Positions 7,368 through 14,912 of a DNA stretch of 16,871 nucleotides are shown piece by piece; positions within the stretch are counted from its first letter, which is position 1; every line of letters begins with the position of its first letter. Position numbers and translations under genes: made by a program. This stretch comes from an uncultured Clostridia bacterium (lineage in GTDB: Bacteria > Bacillota > Clostridia > UBA1381): the NCBI GenBank assembly GCA_905235885.1, contig CAJONM010000136.1, positions 1-16,871 of the forward strand, written 5' to 3'. Under the pieces are notes generated by a model. It worked only from the letters and a program-made list of their open reading frames with translations, did not search any database and was not told where the DNA came from.

Positions 7368-8531
7368 ATGGAAAATACATTTGTTACGGAAAGCATAAAA
7401 TATATAGGAGTAGATGATCACGAGATCGATTTGTTTGAAAGTCAATATATCGTTCCCAACGGCGTTTCATACAACTCTTATCTGATAACGGACGAGAAAA
7501 CGGCGATAATGGACTCTGTGGACAAGCGTAAGGGGAAGGAATGGCTTGCCGCTCTTGAGGATGCGCTCGGCGGCAGAGAGCCGGATTATCTTGTTATATC
7601 GCATATGGAGCCTGATCATGGCTCAAGCCTTGCCGATGTTGCGGCGAAGTATCCGAATATGAAGCTTGTCGGCAACGCCAAGACCTTTGCTATGGCGGAT
7701 CAGTTTTTCGGCGGCGCGATAAAGTCGGAAAGGGTGATCGTAAAAGAGGGCGACACGCTGTCGTTGGGCGGTCATACTTTGCATTTTACGATGGCACCGA
7801 TGGTGCATTGGCCTGAGGTCATGATGTCGTATGAGGAGAGCGAGGGAGTGCTGTTTTCCGCCGACGCGTTCGGCAAATTCGGCGCACTCGATACCGAAGA
7901 GGACTGGGCCTGCGAGGCAAGACGCTATTATTTCAACATTGTCGGAAAATACGGCGTGCAGGTACAGAGCGTGCTTAAAAAGGCTGCGGCGCTTGATATA
8001 AAAACGATATGTCCGCTGCACGGACCGATACTTAACGAAAATCTGGAATACTACCTGAATTTATATAATATATGGTCAAGCTACGGCGTGGAGGCGGACG
8101 GCGTATTTATAGCATACGCGTCGATCCACGGAAATACCGCAAAGGCAGCCGTGGAGCTTGCCCAAATACTTAAAGAAAAGGGCGCGGCAAAGGTCGCTGT
8201 CTCCGATCTGGCGCGTGAGGATATGGCAGAGTGCATAGAGGACGCGTTCAAATACGGCAGGATAATACTTGCGGCATCGTCATATGACGCCGGCGTATTT
8301 ACACCGATGCACGATTTCCTGTCGCATCTTGCCATGAAGAACTGGCAGAACCGAAAGGTCGGTATTATCGAAAACGGCTCATGGGGGCCGACCGCGGCGC
8401 GGACGATGAAGGCGATGCTTGAAGGAATGAAAAATATCACCGTTTGCGATACGGCTGTAACGATAAAGTCGGCTATGAAACAGTCGGACAGAGCGGCTCT
8501 TCAGACGCTTGCCGATGAGATACTTGCATGA
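7368..8531 (+). CDS. Class A flavodiiron protein (FprA-type O2/NO reductase)
   Basis: Cytoplasmic enzyme that reduces O2 to water and/or NO to N2O, protecting anaerobes. The 387-residue product has two domains. Residues 1-243 form the metallo-beta-lactamase-like di-iron domain with all iron ligands: His79, Glu81, Asp83 and His84 (HMEPDH), His147 (MVHWPE), Asp166 (SADAFG) and His218 (CPLHGP). Residues about 245-385 are a flavodoxin domain with an FMN-binding loop at ASIHGNTAK and a later ENGSWGPTAA loop. There is no C-terminal rubredoxin or flavin reductase extension, hence class A; the electron donor must come from elsewhere. The ATG at 7368 has AAGGAGA at 7352-7358; the in-frame upstream TTG at 7302 lies in the promoter. 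Its stop overlaps the next gene's start (ATGA). Preference for O2 or NO cannot be told from the sequence. Confidence 0.95.
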   Translation: MENTFVTESIKYIGVDDHEIDLFESQYIVPNGVSYNSYLITDEKTAIMDSVDKRKGKEWLAALEDALGGREPDYLVISHMEPDHGSSLADVAAKYPNMKLVGNAKTFAMADQFFGGAIKSERVIVKEGDTLSLGGHTLHFTMAPMVHWPEVMMSYEESEGVLFSADAFGKFGALDTEEDWACEARRYYFNIVGKYGVQVQSVLKKAAALDIKTICPLHGPILNENLEYYLNLYNIWSSYGVEADGVFIAYASIHGNTAKAAVELAQILKEKGAAKVAVSDLAREDMAECIEDAFKYGRIILAASSYDAGVFTPMHDFLSHLAMKNWQNRKVGIIENGSWGPTAARTMKAMLEGMKNITVCDTAVTIKSAMKQSDRAALQTLADEILA

Positions 8532-9208
8532 AAATACTTGTTATAGAGGATGAAAAGCGGCTTTGCGAAGCGTTGGTGCAGCTGCTGAAGAGGCAGAACT
8601 ATTCCGTCGACTATGACAATGACGGCGAATCGGGGCTTGATGACGCGCTAAGCGGCATATACGATGTAATAATCCTTGATGTCATGCTCCCCAAGCTTGA
8701 CGGCATATCCGTATTAAAGGAGATACGCCGCGAGAAGATGAATGTGCCGGTCATAATACTGACAGCAAAGGGCGAGATATCCGACAAGGTGCGCGGCCTT
8801 GACACCGGCGCGGATGATTATCTGCCTAAACCGTTCAATACCGAGGAGCTGCTTGCACGCGTCCGCGCTCTGGGCAGACGGCGCGGCGAGCTTGTGGAAA
8901 CATCTGCGCTTACGCTCGGAAGCACGAGCTTTGATACGCGCAATCTCAGGCTTTCCTGCGGCGATGCGGATGTAACGCTCACCCGTAAGGAGGGCGAGCT
9001 GCTGGAATATCTGATGATAAATAAAAACATCATCACCTCTAAGGAGCAGATAATAGAAAAGCTATGGGGCTTCGATTCGGAAGCGGAGGCAAACCATGTG
9101 GAGGTATATGTATCGTTCCTGCGAAAGAAGCTCAAGCGCGTGGGCGCGGATATAAGGATAACGGCGGTGCGCGGAATGGGATATAAGCTTGAGATCGGTA
9201 CGGAATAG
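8528..9208 (+). CDS. OmpR/PhoB-family response regulator
   Basis: Transcription factor of a two-component system, 226 residues. The receiver domain (1-115) has the acidic pocket Glu7-Asp8, the phosphoacceptor Asp51 (ILDVMLP), the switch Thr79 and Lys101 (LPKPF). The C-terminal winged-helix DNA-binding domain (about 125-224) carries LTRKEGELLEYLM, the recognition helix region NHVEVYVSFLRKKL and the closing VRGMGYKLE. The ATG overlaps the flavodiiron stop as ATGA and there is no good ribosome binding site, so translation is probably coupled to the upstream gene. The kinase follows at once and is the obvious partner. The target genes are unknown; autoregulation of this operon would be typical. 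Confidence 0.96.
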   Translation: MKILVIEDEKRLCEALVQLLKRQNYSVDYDNDGESGLDDALSGIYDVIILDVMLPKLDGISVLKEIRREKMNVPVIILTAKGEISDKVRGLDTGADDYLPKPFNTEELLARVRALGRRRGELVETSALTLGSTSFDTRNLRLSCGDADVTLTRKEGELLEYLMINKNIITSKEQIIEKLWGFDSEAEANHVEVYVSFLRKKLKRVGADIRITAVRGMGYKLEIGTE

Positions 9209-9212
9209 AGCT

Positions 9213-10478
9213 ATGTTTAAAAGAGTACGAAACAGACTGTTGATAACGAATATGCTCATAATCGCGGTATTCGTGATCGCGTGCCTTGCGGCTGTACATA
9301 TAACCACGCGACATTTTATAAACAGCAGTATAAACGCGCGGCTGGATAACGCGATAAATATGTGTATGCGCGATATCAACAGACAGGCAAACGGCGATCA
9401 GCGCCGCATGGGTGAAATGCAGCCGCCTCTTGATACACGCAGACTGCCCGATGACGCGTTCAATACGGAAATATCCGCATATTGCGATACGGACGGCAGC
9501 ATCATCTCGTCAAGATCGGTATTTGAAATTGACGATGATTATTCCGATGTTATAAAATCGCTTTCAAAGGCAGAGAAGGCAAGCGGATCGGTAATGCTTT
9601 CCTCAGACAGCTGGGCGTATAAGCGCGTCGGATATGAGAGCGGCTATATAATCGCGCTTACGAAGAATGCGTCGGAGCGGTCGATCATGCTTATGCTGAC
9701 GATACTGCTGTGCATAATCGCGCTGGTATCGCTTGTCATATCATTTCTGATAAGCCTTTTGAGCGCAAATCGGTCAATGCGCCCGATAGAGGAAGCATAT
9801 AATAAACAGAAGCAGTTTGTAGCTGACGCGTCTCATGAGCTGAGAACGCCGCTTGCGAGCATCAGCGCAAATATAGATGTGCTGCTGTCAAAGGGCGACA
9901 GCACGATAGAAAGCGAGCGGAAATGGATTGAATATATAGGAGATGAAGCGCTGAGGATGACGCAGCTTACAAACGATCTTCTGAGCCTTGCGCGCGCAGA
10001 TGACGGAGACGGACAAAATATCGCCTACGGCGAGATCTCTCTTTCGGATATCGTAGACGATACGCTGCTTGAAAACGAGGCGGCGGCATTTGAAAGGGGC
10101 GTTGAGCTCAGCGGCAATATAGAAGAGGGAATACGCGTAAACGCGCCCGAAAGCGGCATGAAGCAGCTTATATTGATACTTGTTGACAACGCATTAAAAT
10201 ACACGCCGACGGGCGGAGCGGCAAGGATGACGCTCAAAAGGGAAAACGACAGGGTAAAATTCTCGATAGAAAATGACGGGGAGATAAGCAAAGAGGATCT
10301 GCCGCATATATTTGAAAGATTTTACCGCGCGGACAAATCGCGCAGCGGAGACGACAGCGGCTACGGACTCGGTCTTGCAATCGCCGCGGCGTTGTGCCGG
10401 AATATGGGCGGCAGGATAAAGGCGGACTCATCAAACGGTAAAACAAAATTTACTCTTACATTTAAGGAGACTTGCTAA
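9213..10478 (+). CDS. Membrane-bound sensor histidine kinase
   Basis: Partner kinase of the preceding regulator, 421 residues. TM1 spans about 9-31 and TM2 about 158-181, enclosing a roughly 125-residue extracytoplasmic sensor region that I do not recognise. There is no clear HAMP domain; a short linker leads to the HisKA domain with His208 in the H-box SHELRTPLA. The ATPase domain has the N-box around Asn326 (LVDNALKY), the F-box FERFYRADKSR and the G2 box GYGLGLAIA. The G1 box is divergent (NDGEI, 354-358, in place of DxGxG), a variation seen in other Firmicute kinases. The ATG at 9213 is 4 nt after the regulator's stop with only a weak ribosome binding site. The stop abuts the argH ATG with no gap. 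Confidence 0.95.
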   Translation: MFKRVRNRLLITNMLIIAVFVIACLAAVHITTRHFINSSINARLDNAINMCMRDINRQANGDQRRMGEMQPPLDTRRLPDDAFNTEISAYCDTDGSIISSRSVFEIDDDYSDVIKSLSKAEKASGSVMLSSDSWAYKRVGYESGYIIALTKNASERSIMLMLTILLCIIALVSLVISFLISLLSANRSMRPIEEAYNKQKQFVADASHELRTPLASISANIDVLLSKGDSTIESERKWIEYIGDEALRMTQLTNDLLSLARADDGDGQNIAYGEISLSDIVDDTLLENEAAAFERGVELSGNIEEGIRVNAPESGMKQLILILVDNALKYTPTGGAARMTLKRENDRVKFSIENDGEISKEDLPHIFERFYRADKSRSGDDSGYGLGLAIAAALCRNMGGRIKADSSNGKTKFTLTFKETC

Positions 10479-11876
10479 ATGGCAAAATTATGGGGCGGCC
10501 GCTTCAGGAAAGCGACCGATAAGAAGGTTGACGATTTCAATTCATCTATAAGGTTCGATCAGAGAATGTACCGTCAGGACATACGCGGATCTATAGCGCA
10601 CGCGACGATGCTCGGAAGACAGGGCATTATAGATAAATCGGACGCGGACGCTATCGTGGCGGAGCTTAAAAACATCTTGAAGGATATAGAAAACGGCAAA
10701 GCGGAGTTTCTTATCGATGCCGAGGATATTCATATGAATATCGAAAAGATGCTCATTGACCGCATCGGCGATGCGGGAAAACGGCTTCATACCGGGAGGA
10801 GCCGCAACGATCAGGTCGCGCTCGACATAAGAATGTACCTTATCGACGAGATGGCGGAGCTTTCGGCTATGCTTGCCGAAACGATGGCGACCTTTGTAGA
10901 GCTTGCAAAGAAGCATACCGATACGATAATGCCCGGATACACGCATTTGCAGAAGGCGCAGCCGGTGACGCTGGCGCATCATCTCATGGCGTATTATGAA
11001 ATGTTCAGGCGCGATTATGAGCGGCTCTGCCAGTGCAGGGCAAGAACGAACATAATGCCGCTGGGATCGGGCGCGCTTGCCGGAACGACATATCCGCTTG
11101 ACCGCGGGTATGTTGCACAGATGTTGGGATTTAGCGATGTAACAGCCAATTCTCTTGACGGCGTTTCCGACAGGGATTTCGTAATAGAGCTTGCCGGTTG
11201 TCTGTCGATAATAATGATGCACGCGAGCAGGTTTTCCGAGGAACTGATACTGTGGTCGAGCGGCGAATTTTCGTTTGTTGAGATGGATGACGCGTATTCT
11301 ACGGGATCATCTATCATGCCGCAGAAAAAGAACCCCGATGTGGCGGAGCTGATCCGCGGTAAGACCGGCAGAGTATACGGCGACCTCATGGGACTTCTTA
11401 CGATGATGAAGGGCATACCGCTTGCGTATAACAAGGATATGCAGGAGGATAAGGAGCAGATATTCGACAGTATCGACAATGTAAAAATGTGTCTGCCTGT
11501 ATTTTGCGATATGATAAGGACCATGAAGGTCAACACCTCCAAAATGTACGAGGGCGCACAGGGCGGCTTTACGAACGCGACGGACGCGGCGGATTATCTT
11601 GTAAAAAAAGGACTGCCGTTCAGGGACGCGCATTCGGTCATAGGCAATATGGTGTTCTACTGCATAGAGAACAACAAGGCGATAACAGATCTTACAATGG
11701 ACGAAATGAGATCATTTTCGGATATGATCGAAGAGGACATATATGAAGCCGTTTCTTTGGAGGCTTGCGTAAACGGACGCGCCGTTACAGGCGGCCCGTC
11801 AAAGCTGATGACGCAGTCGGCAATAGAGAGGGCGGAGGAATATCTGGATAAAATTTCAAACGGAAAGGATGCGTAA
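10479..11876 (+). CDS. argH: Argininosuccinate lyase
   Basis: Last step of arginine biosynthesis: splits argininosuccinate into arginine and fumarate; a homotetramer of the fumarase/aspartase superfamily. The 465-residue product has the normal length. Recognisable parts are the N-terminal WGGRF (5-9), [12 protein letters not shown], the [17 protein letters not shown] block and the superfamily signature [11 protein letters not shown] (276-286) with the catalytic serine loop at Ser277-Ser278. The ATG follows the kinase stop directly (TAAATG), with AAGGAG inside the end of the kinase gene, so expression is probably coupled to the two-component genes. No argG or other arginine gene is present in the window, which makes the position unusual. 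Confidence 0.97.
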   Translation: MAKLWGGRFRKATDKKVDDFNSSIRFDQRMYRQDIRGSIAHATMLGRQGIIDKSDADAIVAELKNILKDIENGKAEFLIDAEDIHMNIEKMLIDRIGDAGKRLHTGRSRNDQVALDIRMYLIDEMAELSAMLAETMATFVELAKKHTDTIMPGYTHLQKAQPVTLAHHLMAYYEMFRRDYERLCQCRARTNIMPLGSGALAGTTYPLDRGYVAQMLGFSDVTANSLDGVSDRDFVIELAGCLSIIMMHASRFSEELILWSSGEFSFVEMDDAYSTGSSIMPQKKNPDVAELIRGKTGRVYGDLMGLLTMMKGIPLAYNKDMQEDKEQIFDSIDNVKMCLPVFCDMIRTMKVNTSKMYEGAQGGFTNATDAADYLVKKGLPFRDAHSVIGNMVFYCIENNKAITDLTMDEMRSFSDMIEEDIYEAVSLEACVNGRAVTGGPSKLMTQSAIERAEEYLDKISNGKDA

Positions 11877-11879
11877 AAA

Positions 11880-13229
11880 ATGGGAAGAATGTTCGGAACA
11901 GACGGAATAAGAGGGATAGCAAATGTCGATCTTACGGCTGAACTGGCGTTTAAGGTAGGTCAGTGCGGAGCATATGTGCTGACGCGCCACGCTACCGGCA
12001 GACCGCGTATACTTATCGGCAAGGATACGAGAAAATCGGGCGATATGCTGGAGGCGGCTCTGACGGCAGGTATGTGCAGCGTGGGCGCGAAGGTCATTCC
12101 TTTGGGGATAGTGCCTACTCCGGCAGTGGCGTATCTTACGAGGAAATACAAAGCCGATGCCGGCGTTGTAATATCCGCCTCACACAATCCGTGCGAATAT
12201 AACGGCATAAAGTTCTTCAACTCCGAGGGCTATAAGCTCTCCGATACCGTTGAGGATGATATTGAAGCATACATAAGGGGAGAGAAGGAGCTTAAAGGTC
12301 TTCCGACGCACGGCAAGGTCGGATATGTAAACGCAAATCACGATGCGATCGAGGATTATGTGGCGTTTGCCTGCTCGACGATAGACTGCGACCTGAACGG
12401 CATAAATGTCGCGATAGACTGCGCCAACGGCGCGAGCTATCAAACGGCGTTCAAGGCGCTCAACAAGCTCGGAGCGAATGTTGAGGCGATACATAACACG
12501 CCCGACGGCGTAAATATAAACCACAAATGCGGCTCAACGCATATGGAGAGTCTTCAGGCATATGTGACATCAATAGGCGCTGATATAGGTCTGGCGTTTG
12601 ACGGCGATGCCGACAGAATGCTTGCCGTAGACGAAAAGGGCAATCTCATAGACGGCGATCAGATAATGGCGGTATGTGCCGATTATATGAGAAAACGCGG
12701 CAGACTTGCGAAAAACACGCTTGTGGCAACGGTAATGAGTAATTTAGGTCTGTTCATAGCCGGTGATAAAATGGGCATAAACATTCCGAAAACCAAGGTC
12801 GGGGACAGATATGTTCTGGAAGAAATGCTCGATAACGGCTACACCTTGGGCGGCGAACAGTCAGGCCATGTTATTTTCCTTGAGCATAATACAACAGGCG
12901 ACGGGCTTGTAAGCGCATTGCAGTTTTTGAGAGTGCTGAAGATGACGGGCAAGAAGGCATCCGAGCTTGCGTCGATCGTAGAGGTGCTTCCGCAGGTGCT
13001 TGTCAATGCCAAGGTGAAGCTCGAAAACAAGGACAGATATATGGAGATACCGCAGATAGCCGAAGCTTGCAAGCGTCTTGAAGAGGAATTTGCCGGCGAA
13101 GGCAGAGTGCTTATCCGCCCGTCGGGAACGGAGCCGCTTGTGCGCGTTATGATAGAGGGCAAGGACAAAGCTGTTTTGAAAGAAAAGGCGCAGGAGCTTG
13201 CCGATATGATAGAGGAGCTGTTAGGGTGA
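11880..13229 (+). CDS. glmM: Phosphoglucosamine mutase
   Basis: Converts glucosamine-6-phosphate to glucosamine-1-phosphate for UDP-GlcNAc and thus peptidoglycan synthesis. The 449-residue product has the four-domain alpha-D-phosphohexomutase plan: N-terminal MFGTDGIRG, the phosphoserine Ser101 in ISASHNP, the magnesium site Asp241, Asp243 and Asp245 in DGDADR, the sugar-binding GGEQSGH, and the C-terminal phosphate-binding RPSGTEPLVRVM. The first-domain motif GTDGIRG and the length identify GlmM rather than a phosphoglucomutase or phosphomannomutase. It starts 3 nt after the argH stop, with a GGAAAGGA-type binding site within the end of argH, so it is part of the same transcription unit. Confidence 0.96.
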   Translation: MGRMFGTDGIRGIANVDLTAELAFKVGQCGAYVLTRHATGRPRILIGKDTRKSGDMLEAALTAGMCSVGAKVIPLGIVPTPAVAYLTRKYKADAGVVISASHNPCEYNGIKFFNSEGYKLSDTVEDDIEAYIRGEKELKGLPTHGKVGYVNANHDAIEDYVAFACSTIDCDLNGINVAIDCANGASYQTAFKALNKLGANVEAIHNTPDGVNINHKCGSTHMESLQAYVTSIGADIGLAFDGDADRMLAVDEKGNLIDGDQIMAVCADYMRKRGRLAKNTLVATVMSNLGLFIAGDKMGINIPKTKVGDRYVLEEMLDNGYTLGGEQSGHVIFLEHNTTGDGLVSALQFLRVLKMTGKKASELASIVEVLPQVLVNAKVKLENKDRYMEIPQIAEACKRLEEEFAGEGRVLIRPSGTEPLVRVMIEGKDKAVLKEKAQELADMIEELLG

Positions 13230-13256
13230 TTTCAGAAAGGGGATAATGATCATACC

Positions 13257-13796
13257 ATGAAAAGAGTACACAAGATGACTATAGCAGGACTTGAGCGCGA
13301 ACTGCCGCTGTGTCCGATAGATGATAATACAGATATTGCGGCGTTTGTAATATTTTCCGATGTCGAGATAACGATCGCGGCGGCAAAGGCGCTTCTTGAG
13401 AAGGTGCCCGAATTTGATGTTATAGTAACATCGGAGGCAAAGGGCATTCCGCTTGCCTACGAGATGTCGCGGCAGAGCGGCAAGCCGTATATCGTAGCGC
13501 GGAAGAAGATCAAGCTTTATATGAAAGACAATGTGTCTATCGAGGTCAAGTCAATAACGACCGAGGGAAAGCAAATGCTTTACATATCGGGAGATAAAGC
13601 GGAGATGCTAAAGGGCAAGCGCGTGCTTATAGCCGATGATGTCATCAGCACCGGCGGCTCGCTTGCGGCACTGGAGCAGCTTATAAAAAATACGGGCGGA
13701 GAGGTCGTAGGAAAAGCCGCAGTCCTGGCTGAAGGCGTTGCAGCCGAAAGAAAGGATATAATTTTCCTTGAAACATTACCGCTGTTTAAGAGATAA
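13257..13796 (+). CDS. Adenine phosphoribosyltransferase-like protein
   Basis: Type I phosphoribosyltransferase of 179 residues, probably a purine-base salvage enzyme using PRPP. The PRPP-binding loop VLIADDVISTGGS (123-135) is clear. The segments EAKGIPLAYEM (60-70) and ARKKIKLY (81-88) correspond to the Apt blocks around ESRGF and RKxGKLP. The N-terminal TIAGLERELPLCPI is a family-specific extension I associate with Clostridial Apt-like proteins of undefined substrate, so I give no symbol. The ATG at 13257 is 13 nt after AAAGGGGA (13236-13243), a long spacing; the ATG at 13275 is an alternative. It is last in the unit and is followed at once by a strong terminator. Confidence 0.87.
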   Translation: MKRVHKMTIAGLERELPLCPIDDNTDIAAFVIFSDVEITIAAAKALLEKVPEFDVIVTSEAKGIPLAYEMSRQSGKPYIVARKKIKLYMKDNVSIEVKSITTEGKQMLYISGDKAEMLKGKRVLIADDVISTGGSLAALEQLIKNTGGEVVGKAAVLAEGVAAERKDIIFLETLPLFKR

Positions 13797-13803
13797 AACA
13801 AAC

Positions 13804-13850
13804 AAAGGAGCTGTAAAAAACTGTGTTTTTTACAGCTCCTTTTCTCTTGA
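13804..13850 (+). terminator. Strong intrinsic terminator ending the flavodiiron-to-phosphoribosyltransferase unit
   Basis: The arms AAAGGAGCTGTAAAAAA (13804-13820) and TTTTTTACAGCTCCTTT (13826-13842) are perfectly complementary over 17 bp around the loop CTGTG. A T-rich run TTTTCTCTT continues the 3' side. It lies 8 nt after the stop. The A-rich left arm means it could also work on the opposite strand. Confidence 0.92.
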
Positions 13851-13875
13851 CAGTGTTTTTGTTTTATGGTAAAAT
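13847..13875 (+). promoter_or_regulatory. Consensus sigma-A promoter of the glycosyltransferase unit
   Basis: A perfect -35 TTGACA (13847-13852), a 17-bp spacer and the -10 TAAAAT (13870-13875) with TG at 13867-13868 (extended -10). It starts right at the tail of the preceding terminator. The predicted transcript start near 13882 leaves a leader of about 68 nt, longer than for the other two promoters and containing a hairpin. Confidence 0.88.
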
Positions 13876-13895
13876 TATAATGGTTATTTGTGCGA

Positions 13896-13919
13896 ACGGC
13901 AGGCGTGATGCCGAGCCGT
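13896..13919 (+). promoter_or_regulatory. Stem-loop in the leader of the glycosyltransferase mRNA
   Basis: ACGGC (13896-13900) pairs with GCCGT (13915-13919) and GGC (13902-13904) with GCC (13910-13912), loop GTGAT. It lies between the promoter and the ribosome binding site and is too small for a riboswitch. It could stabilise the mRNA or tune translation; that is inference. Confidence 0.45.
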
Positions 13920-13949
13920 CATATTGCCTATGGCGGAATGGAGATAAAA

Positions 13950-14888
13950 ATGGAATTAATATCTGTAATTGTACCATGCTTGAATGAAGAAGAAGCGATC
14001 GAGATTTTTTACAGGACATTTTTTGATACGGTCGAGATGTTTCACATACCCGTTGACTATGAGCTGATATTTGTCGATGACGGCTCTACCGACGCATCGC
14101 TGAATTTGATGCGGTCTATAGCAAAATATGACAGACGCGTGCATTACATATCATTTTCGCGCAATTTCGGCAAGGAGGGCGCGATGCTCGCCGGGCTTAA
14201 AGCCGCTCGCGGCGACTATGTGGCGATAATGGATGTTGATCTTCAGGATCCGCCGCGGCTTATCGAGCAGATGTACAACAAGATCAAGGAAGGCGGATAT
14301 GACTGTATTGCCGCAAAGCGCAGTGACAGAAAGGGAGAGCCGCCGCTTAGATCGTTTATGGCAGACAGATTTTATTCGTTTGTAAATAAAATATCCGATA
14401 CCGAGATCGTAAGGGGCGCGCGTGATTTCAGACTGATGAGCAGACGAATGGTCAATTCGGTACTGGAGCTTGGAGAATACAACCGTTTCTCAAAGGGTAT
14501 ATTCAGTTGGGTCGGCTACAACACAGCGTGGATCTCATATGACAACATCGAGCGCAGCGCAGGAAAAACCAAATGGAGCTTAAAAAAACTTATAGACTAT
14601 TCTCTTGACGGGATCGTGGCGTTTTCCACCAAGCCGCTTGCGATAGCGTCCGTTCTGGGTATCGCCTGTCTTGTTGTGGCATTGATATTCATACTTGTCA
14701 TCATCGTCAAGACGCTCATATGGGGTGATCCAGTTGCAGGCTACCCGTCGCTGATATGTGTAATACTGCTCATAGGCGGCCTGGAGCTTTTCACCATAGG
14801 CATAGTCGGGCAGTATTTGGCAAAGCTGTATTTAGAGGTAAAAAACAGACCGAAATATATTACAAAGGAAACAGACATAAGGAGCTAA
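13950..14888 (+). CDS. GT2 glycosyltransferase, membrane-anchored, DPM1/GtrB-like
   Basis: Probably transfers a sugar from a nucleotide donor to undecaprenyl phosphate on the cytoplasmic face; 312 residues. The catalytic GT-A domain (1-225) has VIVPCLNEEEA, the nucleotide-binding DDGSTD (43-48), FSRNFGKEGAMLAGLKAARGD, and the metal/catalytic DVDLQDPP (95-102). An amphipathic stretch follows the FSKGIFSWVGY motif, then two C-terminal membrane segments (about 233-260 and 270-292), the layout of GtrB, CsbB and YkcC-type polyprenyl-phosphate glycosyltransferases. The ATG at 13950 was chosen because GGAG stands at 13940-13943 with 6-nt spacing and the fold starts there; in-frame GTG 13890 would add a tail lying in the leader hairpin. 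The neighbouring GT-C gene is the likely user of its product. The sugar is unknown. Confidence 0.93.
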   Translation: MELISVIVPCLNEEEAIEIFYRTFFDTVEMFHIPVDYELIFVDDGSTDASLNLMRSIAKYDRRVHYISFSRNFGKEGAMLAGLKAARGDYVAIMDVDLQDPPRLIEQMYNKIKEGGYDCIAAKRSDRKGEPPLRSFMADRFYSFVNKISDTEIVRGARDFRLMSRRMVNSVLELGEYNRFSKGIFSWVGYNTAWISYDNIERSAGKTKWSLKKLIDYSLDGIVAFSTKPLAIASVLGIACLVVALIFILVIIVKTLIWGDPVAGYPSLICVILLIGGLELFTIGIVGQYLAKLYLEVKNRPKYITKETDIRS

Positions 14889-14900
14889 CCGCAACGGTTA
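14886..14900 (+). other. Small perfect hairpin at the stop codon between the two glycosyltransferase genes
   Basis: TAACCG (14886-14891) and CGGTTA (14895-14900) pair around the loop CAA; the stem begins with the GT2 stop codon and ends 12 nt before the next ATG, immediately next to its ribosome binding site. It is too short, and lacks a T-tract, to be a terminator; it might affect coupling between the two genes. Confidence 0.4.
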
Positions 14901-14912
14901 CGGAAAGGGACA

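Noticed and set aside
13890..13949. GTG start at 13890 for the GT2 enzyme
   Set aside because: It would add 20 residues encoded by the leader hairpin; GGAG at 13940-13943 places the start at 13950, where the GT-A fold begins.
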